A stretch of DNA of 64,000 nt, from positions 12,276,001 to 12,340,000 of the forward strand of contig OZ020248.1 in NCBI GenBank assembly GCA_963971285.1, in the 5' to 3' direction. Under the pieces are notes generated by a model, which saw only the letters and a program-made list of their open reading frames with translations, made no database searches and was not told where the DNA came from. The translations under genes were made by a program, and so were the position numbers. Position 1 is the first letter of the stretch. The number at the start of each line of letters is the position of its first letter. Source of the DNA: Astropecten irregularis. Lineage: Eukaryota > Echinodermata > Asteroidea > Paxillosida > Astropectinidae. Positions 55,210 to 64,000 of the stretch are shown in pieces.

Positions 55210-55800
55210 AAAACAGAGTGTACACTGTGAACATTTTCGGTAACAATCTCGGTAACATGTACGTTGCCAAGGTAGGGCAACACTCTTGGGCAACACGACT
55301 TTGGGCCCTGTGTATACACTACATTTGGCCAACATGATACCGAGATGTTGATCAGATATGTTGTTTGAATAATGTGCGGGAATGAGCATTTGGTTGGTTA
55401 ATTTCCCAATTTAGTTGCAATATCTTACATTGCAGCTTTCTATTTGGTTGTTCAGTTTGCTTGTGACATCCCACAGAGGGGTACATGCTACCCATAACTC
55501 GATTACGTTTTTCTCATTGTCTTTAGACCCCTCCGTAGCTGCCATTTTGTCAAAATCACATGATCGCATTAGGTCAGGTGACCTACAGCCTACTCCCGGT
55601 TGGTTCATGTGGACAACATGTCTGCGAAATGAATGCATTTCTATTCTTTCGTCAACATCTGAGCGACAGTTGGGCGACATGTTACCAACTCGTTTTGCTC
55701 TGTGTACACTGGCAACATTTTCAGCAACAAGGTACTTGGTCAACATGTTACCGAGATTGTTTCCGAAAATGTTGACAGTGTACACTCTGCTTTAGGAGCT
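55210..55800. mobile_element. MITE family D interrupted by ~310 bp
   Basis: The left part 55212-55360 begins CAGAGTGTACACTGTGAACAT. The right part 55670-55797 ends GTTGACAGTGTACACTCTGC. The intervening 310 bp are unlike the family and have no visible inverted ends, so their nature is unknown. Confidence 0.6.
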
Positions 55801-56339
55801 TTTGACTTAGGAGCTTTTGGCTTATTTAAGAACAAATTGAAAAACTGTGGGGAGACGACGCCATAACAACATGTGCATATTAATTATATAGTTTGAGTAA
55901 TCAAATTGATTTAATTCGATCTAAAAAATCTTTTTACAAAATTTGTATAAAGAATTCTAAGTGAAAAAGAAATGGTTGCACAAAATTGTCAATGTATGCA
56001 CCAGTCAGCACATGCTAATAATGTTAGTTAGTTCCTAACGTGTAAGTTGCTCTGATTATTGGACTGCTGATGCATTGCCACAAGAGGGCGTTGTTTAAGT
56101 AGGTTGCACCCGTGGCCCTATAATGTAAGAGTTAAAAAACAGAAAGGATACATGAAAAAACGAAAGCTTATAGCAGTTTTAATTGATTTGCTTACTTTAG
56201 GCCGAATAAATGGCAAAACCCTTTTATAATTGTTGTATAGCTCAGCATTATAAATACAGCGAATCGTTTTTATCTACATGTAATATAATAGCATGCATTT
56301 CGTAAAAGTTTATATTGTTATTTGTTTCAATGTATAATA

Positions 56340-56905
56340 GCCTACAGGTATGCTCGATGTAATTATTAATCTAGTATACAGTCCGTGCACGAGTTCCAGT
56401 CCATAGACATTATTGAATAGTGAGTTTGTTTAAGAACATAATTATGCATTTATTCGATTTTTTTCTGTAATTTCCTATTCTGTATGAGTAAATCAAAATG
56501 TCAATTAAAATAGAGGTCTGACGTTTGTAGTATGATGTCCCAGAATGACTATAGTATTGGAATGAGATGTCTGTACAATTACTGCCATCTTTCGGTAATT
56601 CATTTGGGGGTAATTTCATACTATCAAAGAAATGCAGATTCATGGGCAAAATTATCAAGGAAGAATACAATTACAGTCATCTGTGACATTTTCAGTCCCA
56701 TACGGCGGTGCCCACTTTTTAAAGAATACAGTGTAAAACGCCCACAGCATTTGTAAAATCTTGTCACCGTTTTGTTTTTCTTTAAACGATTAAAATACCT
56801 TTTGGTTATTGGTTTTACTCTTTTCTGGATAATTACAGCATTTCAGGAAGAAACAAAACTTACGGTATGTTTCTACCATCATCTTTATACCCTGTACGTT
56901 ATACA
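56340..56905. other. Spacer shared with gene copy 1, plus MITE A part
   Basis: 56345-56460 matches 39040-39160 (GGTATGCTCGATGTAATTATT, AGTATACAGTCCGTGC, CATTATTGAATAGTGAGTTTG), showing that the flanks of copies 1 and 3 derive from one duplication. 56605-56905 is a degenerate MITE family A copy (AATGCAGATTCATGGGCAAA, TTTCTACCATCATCTTTATA). Confidence 0.55.
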
Positions 56906-57039
56906 TGTAGGTAAATATGTGAAGATGCTACCGAAAGGAGCACATAACGAAATTATACATTTATTACATTTTACATTCATTCCGTAGTATTATCATAATG
57001 ACAAGGTTTATAGTTATAAGAGTAGTGCGTGCAGTAAAT

Positions 57040-58110
57040 GTATATTCAAAACAGAATGCCAATAAAAACTGTAAATTGCGTGTATCCTGACGGTGTAATG
57101 GCTTTTTGGTCTCTTAACCTTAGCCGTTAAAAGCCAATTCAAACAAGTCATTCGATTCCAAGCCATTATCATTACGGTGGAATTCCTATACTCCCGCTTT
57201 TTCAATGCGATAAGGTTTTAAAAGTAAATTACACAAACGGTTAGAACAGCATATATCAACCATTTTGGAGACTCGGGTTGTTTCGCTGTTTTCCCGAGGG
57301 CATCTAAATAGCCTTTCAGAATATTTAGTTTTTTGTTCAAGGGAACACTGAAATGGCAATTATCTTCGTTCGTTTATCATAATCATGAGGTATAAATGAC
57401 AGCGGTCAAATGGCTTTCAGAAGAGTGGACAAATTTAATGGCTGGTGCCTAGGCATTAACGCTGCGTGCATTTTCCCTTGCACACAGGCCTTATGATTTT
57501 CAAGGCCGGTAACAAATGCCAATCAGTTCAATCTTGTGATATAGAAGACTGAAGACAATCATAGAAAGGCCTACACGTAGGCATACCTCAAATTATGTCG
57601 ACAAAAAGACTGGACTATATCGGTTTTGTTTTGAAAATAATTATATGAATAACGAGCATCATCTGAGATCTTATAGCAACCCTCACATTTTGCATGCGAA
57701 ACACGCCCGCTTATTAGGCCTTATTCATGGTGCCTCCATCTTGTCACCTTCCTTGTATACCCCTCGGAAAAGATAACACCTATTCTAAAAAGAAAACGGT
57801 TACCGGACTATTTTTTAAATCTAAGCCTCGGTTGGATTGCACTGCCGCTTCTATTAGACGCAGGATGGTGCACCGTGATAACAGTGTTTACACGTATATT
57901 CAGAATAATCTTCAAATTATTCCCTTTTTTATTGCGGTTCCCTTCTGTGACTACGTGACCTTGTATTTTTAGCTTGTTTTTCTCTGTATATTGATTATAT
58001 TCATCACCGACCTATATTTAGTCCTAACCATACAATGCTGCCACTTCCAGGTGACTGAGCATCGCGCGTTAACAATTAACGCTTCCGTTGCCTAATTGTC
58101 TCACGCCTCG
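57040..58110. repeat. Inverted copy of the 39545-41345 spacer
   Basis: The reverse complement carries the same anchors in the same order as 39545-41345. An unrelated repeat (57715-57960, family of 9635-9900) is inserted here only. No genes. The region 58110-58800 beyond it shows no feature I can support. Confidence 0.7.
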
Positions 58111-58921
58111 TGCATACGATGAATATAAACATTTCTAGTTTCTTCTTTATTTATTTTTTACTGCAGCAAAATATTATAGCTCATCTGAACACTGTATAAT
58201 AGGCCTACATCCAAGGCTCGTGATCGTTGCATTGGGAAGCTGACAATGGCAAGCTATATGTACTGAATATGCGGCACTAGGCCCCGCGTACGACGACATA
58301 ATGCCGCCATCTTGGAAGTAAAATTTAATCATGAAAATGGAGATGTGCAACCGTTAATATGAATGCCTAGCACGCGAACTAAGGGCGCCCAACTGAAATT
58401 ACGTCATGTTATAAAATGAGGTTTATTTATTCAAGCAGAAAACAAAATCATATCATGCGGTCAACTTGATCAACACGTATTATACTTTACGCATAGTATA
58501 GGCCTACATACCACGTTCTCACAAGATGGCAATATAATAGTCAAAGGGTCGTTTGAATACTCTGATGGATTTTACAGCAGACCTTTGCAAGATATGCAAG
58601 GTAATCGCGAAATATTGTATTCATTGCAGTTAATATGATACAAATCCGTTACTAAGGTGAGTGTTGGCTAGGGGTGGGGCTACCGCCCCTGATGGGAGTA
58701 CCTGGCCCCTCCTCCATCCGACAAACCCGTTATTTCATAATCTTGTGTTTTGTTATTGTGATGTGCGGCCTCCTATAGCTGTTAATGGTGTTCCGCCATT
58801 ACCCCCTGTTATATGTATGTTTCCTTTTACCTGTCTCGTATTGTGTAACAGGACTGGTTTCTATAAAGTCGACCGCGGTGGTGACGCCTTTAATTCACAG
58901 TGACGTGTCTATTTGTGATGC

Positions 58922-58937
58922 GGTTGTCATAGTAACC
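58922..58937 (+). promoter_or_regulatory. RFX-type X-box, gene copy 4 promoter
   Basis: GGTTGTCATAGTAACC, identical to the copy 3 site, 198 bp before the ATG. Confidence 0.55.
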
Positions 58938-59135
58938 TGTTTTGCTTGACTGACATTGTATTTGTTTTGATGAAATCCTGTGTGCAGTCTGTTACAGTCG
59001 ACACAATCACCAATCCCGCACACAAAAGTGTCAGAAACAGCAACTGAGAAAATTACGAATCTCGGCAAAGTAAAAACTTGATTTAAGCGACAGATTTATT
59101 CTCATCTAAGTCATCTAATAACCTGTTTGAAAAAA

Positions 59136-62100
59136 ATGTTGTTGGTTGTCGGTTATCTCGTGTTCATTCAAAGCCTCTTGACTCATCAGGCCGCCCTCGG
59201 ATTCTCGAACAGAGCGTGCGCCGACGGGTGTCCACGGGGGCTGACCGCTGATTTCAACGGCGTAGCGAACCTGGCCTTGTCCGGTCACGGCTACCGCAAT
59301 CTGACGGCCAATTCGAGCGTTTTATGCGGTCGGGACTGCGCGATGGACCAGGGTTGCTTCTCTTTTCAGTATTCGGACAGGGAGAAGAGATGTGAGCTCA
59401 ACGGGGCCACAGCGTTGCGTTTCCCGATGGACCTGAAGGAGAGCTCCGGTACTTACTACTTTGAGCAACAGGTACATTTCTTTCAGTGTTACATTTTTTT
59501 TTTATAGAAAAGACCACCTTCTGAAGACAGCCAATGAAATGGGTGGAAACATTAACCTCCAAGTATTCATTGCTAAATCTTTACAGATGAGATGGAAATG
59601 TTTAATACACAATTAATTTTGATAATTTACAATTTGGGACACCGCTAAAATAGGGCTGGTTTGCCCAGTTTGTAGAACACCTGTATGGGGGTCGCTGGTT
59701 TGAATCCCGCTCAAGTCAGTTTTTCTTTATTCAGTTTAAATAACTTTAAATTAATTTTGTCTGTCTCCCCTTGTCATTATTCGATGATTGAAATTAAATT
59801 TTTAACCCACGACTTAGGTAGGCAAGGAGTTGAATTTTCTTCATTGTGGATGCAATGGAAAATGGTAGTAAACAGGCTCATCATTATAGGACTGAATATA
59901 AACCAATATGTCGCAGCTATAACGCTATGAACGAGTCCGATTTTCAATTGTTTTGTTTTTTCTTTGCATCTCAGTTTTAAAGGTAGTATCATACTTTGGT
60001 AAGAAACCGAAACAGGAATCTCCACATATTTACTTTTAACTTACAGGGTATGAAAATGGTGGTGGTAGAAACATACCGTCTTTTTTTCACCTGAAATGGT
60101 GTATTTATCCAGAAATTAGTCAAACAACGACCGAAAATCTTTTTGATCTTTTAAAAGATAAAAAAATAAAACAGAAAAGACTTAAGAAATACTGTGGCCG
60201 TTTTTCACTGTTTTCTCAAAAAGTGGGCACCGTATGGGACTGAAATTTTCACAGATGACTGTTACTCTATCTGTCTTGATATCTGTGCCCATGAATCTGT
60301 ATTTCTTTGACAAAAACCAAAGTAGGATATTACCTTTAAGTTTGTTTTATTATTATTCTTTTATTGTATCGTATTGCATCAAAATACAATAAACAGAAAG
60401 AAACCAAAGAACAAGTCGGCAAACGATAAGAACGGATCATATTTTTTTGGCCGTCTGCGTAAAAAAAAATTAAATTGTTTTAAAGGTACATGTAGTATCA
60501 TACTTTGGTAAGAAACCAAAACAGAAATGTTCACAGATTTACATATAACTTACAGGGTATGAATATGGTGGTGGTAGCAACATACCGTTAAAATTGTCTC
60601 CCTGATATGGTGTCTTTATCCAGATATTAGTAAAACAACGACCGAAAAAATCTTTTTGATCTTTTAAAAGATCAAAAATAAAAGAGAAAAGACTTAAGAA
60701 ATACTGTGACTGTTTTTCACTGTTTTCTCAAAAAGTGGGCACCGTATGGGACTGAAATTTTCACAGAGGACTGTTATCTGTCTTGGTATTTTTGCCCATG
60801 AATCTGTATTTCTTTGATAAAAACCAAAGTATGATACTACCTTTAATGTTTGCTCCAAGTACAATTTTGTTTGTCGTACACAGTTTCGATCTCACGACTT
60901 CGGTCTCTTGTTTCACAATTACATTTTTATTATCACTGGAAAATGTTCAGGTTAATTGTTTTCAATTGTTGAGAAATAATGGTGAATTTACCTTGTAATT
61001 GTACGACTTTGTTTTGTGTGTGGTTGGTGCATGTACTTGGTTGTGCGATCCAACCCCACTTAAGTTCATGCTATGGTTACTCCAGCCTGCTATTATACGT
61101 TGGGTAATACATGTACATGCAATGGCAGCGTGAGCCATGGCGGCTTCGCTGTTTTATATTTGATGAGCAATTATATTTACCTTTCTGTCGTTTTTTGTTT
61201 TTTCAGGTAGAGGGAATTGTTCGGCGACTAGCCTCCATGATCGCACAAGAAGGTAAGTTAATCAAAATCAAGGGCAGATCGTATTGAAAACCAAAACAAT
61301 TCAGCCTTAACTGAAAATATTTGACATTTGAAAGAGATCGGCAGTCCTTACTACAACATAATCATTTCAGGCCAGTAATAGTAAGTAGAGCGCGCATGTC
61401 ATGTACGCGCTATACGGATAGACCTAAAACCATAGATATATATATATATATACAGTGTATATATATATATATTTATATATCTATGCCTAAAACAGCATGC
61501 AATTTTAATGAAAATCACCAATCGCTTCTGACAATCGCTTCTGGGCGAAAGGGCAGTCCATAAACTCCGTACGCATGGGGGGTGGTACCGATGTTTACGC
61601 CATGCATACGGGGGGGGGGGGGTGTTTTAGGCCATTTGTATTTTGCAAACATTTGCATAATCATATCGCTCGAAAAGCTAGTCTGGTTCCCTGCCCAAAG
61701 ATTCCCTGACGACTCTTATTAAAAATCTTAGGTCAGGTATCGGCTACGGTTAAAAATAGAACATGACACAGCTGTCATGTCTGCGCGGGCGCGGAAGCTA
61801 GTTTTAGAGTTTAGCGAGATTCCATTTTAGCATTAATTTTTGCAATTTTGTAAGCACATGCAATTTTATCTGGGCAGAATAAGATTTCAAAGAGTGGAAT
61901 AAAAACCATACAACAAACTCCTCAAAAGTGCATAATAGGAAGAGTGCTCTGTTGTATGTGGACAATAATTATGCTCTATTTTAGCTAACTGTAGCACGGG
62001 TGAAACATTAATACACGACTTGCCTTGTACTGTGCATCACCTTGCGTGACCTGTCGAAAAAAAGCCGACAGTCCACGTAACTATCCGAAGTCTGGCGAAA

Positions 62101-63007
62101 ACGAGTTCGTAATGTTTCGGATAAATCCATAAAAAGTCAAAATTTGACTTTTTTGGTCATGTGACCCTCCAGTGAATTTAGCCGATACCTGACCCTATAT
62201 TTGACAGACAATAGTCGGGAGCTTTTTGGGTCCGGGAACCAGACTATCGAAAAGCCAGAGGGGGAAAAAACATTTTGCAGACATTACTAACGCGAGCGCC
62301 ACCTACCGTTAGAATGGCTGTTTTATTGAACGGTACTCATTAATGAATAATCTCGTGACATGTGACCAAGATCCACCAATCAGATGACAGGGGTTTATAC
62401 GTCTTTGGTTTCAAACAATTTTTTTTTCTTTTTCTTTTTATTATATTTAGGTCACCTCAGCCTCACCGACTGCACGTACCTACAACAAGAACTGGCCTCT
62501 GCAGAATGTCAACGGACCGACCAGCATCTGTGTTTGAAGTGGGAGCTACAATTTGCCTACGAAGAAGGCCACGTGGCATCGGCACCCAAAGGCGCCTGGT
62601 ACGCCGAGCCTGACCGCCAGGCCGTGCCGACTGAGACCGGGCTGACCTACCAGGACCCACCGCTCTACGTCCCGTCTCCAGCCTTGTGCTGCTCGCGTCC
62701 GATGAGCTATCGCTCCCCTGTCATCTCAGAGCAGGTCTACGATCTGGCCGATCGTGAGGGTCAGGCAAACGGCTGCTCTGCCCTGGCTGCTCACCCCTGC
62801 ACTCTGGCCGAGTTGAAGGAGGCATACCTGGCAGGCTATCGATCTGGATACTGGCTTTACTTCGCAGAACCAGACCGTGATGCCTCTGTCGATGCATGCA
62901 CGTTTTATCACACTGGCTCTGAGTGCTACTCTGATAGGCTCATCCCAAACACCCCCAGGCCAGCCTCCCGTAAAAAGGTATACTGCTGCGCCAACCGTGA
63001 GGAGTAA
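59136..63007 (+). CDS. PAN plus duplicated CC-module protein, copy 4
   Basis: Exons 59136-59471, 61207-61252 and 62451-63007; GT-AG introns, phases 0 and 1; 312 residues. Signal peptide MLLVVGYLVFIQSLLTHQA; PAN-like region with cysteines in RACADGC, VLCGRDCAMDQGC and KRCELNG. Linker exon VEGIVRRLASMIAQE. In exon 3, module 1 spans about 147-208 (C147, C155, EL 159-160, AY 163-164, CC 207-208) and module 2 about 236-307 (C236, C244, EL 248-249, AY 252-253, CC 306-307). The intervening strand (RPMSYRSPVISEQVYDLADR) and the last residues (SRKKVYCCANREE) differ strongly from the other copies, which share YRHPITITKQSYN and end CCPDP. It is the most divergent member in module 2. The function of the modules is unknown to me. 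Confidence 0.87.
59650..59720 (+). mobile_element. SINE family 2 copy
   Basis: AGGGCTGGTTTGCCCAGTTTG (degenerate A box) and GGTCGCTGGTTTGAATCCCG (B box). It lies in intron 1 of gene copy 4. Confidence 0.5.
59977..60339 (+). mobile_element. MITE family A copy
   Basis: AGGTAGTATCATACTTTGG to CCAAAGTAGGATATTACCT with TTAA at 59977-59980 and 60336-60339. The central GATCTTTTAAAAGAT is present. Confidence 0.75.
60480..60846 (+). mobile_element. MITE family A copy, ~140 bp from the last
   Basis: AGGTACATGTAGTATCATAC to CCAAAGTATGATACTACCT with TTAA at 60480-60483 and 60843-60846. The left terminal repeat carries a 6-bp insertion. Same orientation as the neighbour at 59977, in intron 1 of gene copy 4. 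Confidence 0.75.
61434..61486. repeat. AT microsatellite palindrome
   Basis: ATAGATATATATATATATA, a short ACAGTGT centre, and the mirror TATATATATATATTTATATATCTAT. It can form a cruciform. It lies in intron 2 of gene copy 4. Confidence 0.6.
61679..62246. mobile_element. Second intact Mutator-like MITE
   Basis: 568 bp, TAGTCTGGTTCCC at the left and GGGAACCAGACTA at the right. The 9-mer TCGAAAAGC is on both sides (61670-61678 and 62247-62255). Subterminal GTCAGGTATCGGCTA is inverted (TAGCCGATACCTGAC). The end sequence resembles that of the 35441 element (TAGTCTTGGTTCC). A broken relative is at 10690-10955. Confidence 0.8.
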
Positions 63008-63206
63008 TGACACTACCACTCCTATACCCTCATCCCAGCTGCATCGCAGAGATCATCACGACAGCAGTCGAACAGGGAAAATGACGTATAATATTCTAAA
63101 TATAGTAATGTGCCAATGATTAATAACCTGTATAGTTTCGAATCTGTGTCAAAACTGTTTTTTAGCAAATAGCAAGATGGAAAAAAATGTCAATTACATG
63201 TGTTAT

Positions 63207-63212
63207 AATAAA
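63207..63212 (+). terminator. Possible polyadenylation signal, gene copy 4
   Basis: AATAAA 200 bp after the stop codon. No equally placed signal is obvious after the other three copies, so this is a weak call. Confidence 0.3.
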
Positions 63213-63589
63213 GGCCTTCTGTCTTCAACATGTTTACTTGATAAACAGTGCAAGCTCACACAAATTAACGATTGGGATCACAATTCATGTTCTTTACATC
63301 AGACACCGAGGCCAGCAACCAATCAAACGTATATAGTGATATATGTCAGACATCGCTTGCACTGGAAACACTGTTATACAATGTCATGATAAGATTATAC
63401 AGACACAAAATGACTGATGAACATTCTCACGCATTGTCTTCAAATATGAATCATATCTACTGCACTTATAAATGCGCGACATGTTTACATAGGACAGCTG
63501 TTTTGTGAAGACGCTGTTATAATTATGTTTAATACACCATAACATTTATTCTTATTGTTTAAGCGTGACGCTTGAAGGTTATTTCATAT

Positions 63590-63905
63590 TATATAGTTTT
63601 TGTCAAACAAATGTAGAATCATGGGCCCAACAATCAAGGAAGATACGGTAACAGTCATCTGTGAAAAACGCCATCGGTACGTTTAAAATCTTTTCACCTT
63701 TATATATTTTTTATCTTTCGAATAACAACATTGTTTTCAATCATTGGTTGTGCTCTTTTCTGGATAAATTCAACATTTCAGGCAGAAACATTTTGACCAT
63801 ATGTTTCTACGATCATCTTTAATTCTTTATACACTGAGTTAAAGGTAAAATCTGTGGAGATTTATGTTTCGGTATTCTACCAAAGTATGATGCTACCTTT
63901 AATAT
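63590..63905 (-). mobile_element. MITE family A, degenerate
   Basis: AATGTAGAATCATGGGCCCA, GGAAGATACGGTAACAGTCA, TTCAGGCAGAAACATTTTG and the right end CTACCAAAGTATGATGCTAC with TTTAA. The left terminus is lost. Confidence 0.6.
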
Positions 63906-64000
63906 ACAGTAAGTGCTTTCAGTGTCGAACTTTTTGTGGTGGAAATAAATTCAAGGAGTAATTGTATGTAGTCTTTATTTGCCGATTTTGTTTTGATTTT

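Overview
The window is animal DNA. Genes are split by GT-AG introns, coding exons are small islands in long AT-rich non-coding DNA, and most of the rest is short inverted-repeat transposons (MITEs), tRNA-derived SINEs and minisatellites. The gene families and the style of the repeats suggest a marine invertebrate deuterostome, most likely an echinoderm (perhaps a sea star). That placement is inference.

Region 1 (2.4-16.3 kb, minus strand) holds one complete gene for a secreted animal haem peroxidase. I assembled 11 coding exons. All splice sites are canonical, the reading phase is continuous, and the product is 720 residues with every key haem-pocket motif. Its introns are packed with MITEs, SINEs and a minisatellite.

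Region 2 (16.3-30 kb) is gene-poor. It contains a LINE 3' fragment whose coding sequence has expanded into a ~90-bp tandem repeat, a ~215-bp satellite with several transposons nested in it, a possible last exon of a small cysteine-rich secreted protein (20.2-20.5 kb, minus), and a 207-codon signal-peptide open frame that carries a MITE in frame (26.2-26.8 kb, minus).

Region 3 (30-63 kb, plus strand) is a tandem array of four paralogous three-exon genes (30021-37888, 42589-46472, 51184-54925, 59136-63007). Each encodes a signal peptide, a PAN/apple-like cysteine domain, a short linker exon of variable length, and a C-terminal exon with two copies of a cysteine module (C-x7-C-x3-EL-x2-AY-x2-G ... 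CC) that I do not recognise. Copies 2-4 share a promoter block with an RFX-type X-box about 200 bp upstream of the ATG; copy 1 lacks it. The spacers contain direct and inverted copies of one another.

Several transposons are datable because their target-site duplications can be read: a degenerate P-like element (8-bp duplication), two Mutator-like elements (9 bp), two PIF/Harbinger-type MITEs (TTA or TAA) and many TTAA-flanked MITEs. The four-gene array with its undescribed duplicated module is the best candidate for new biology here.
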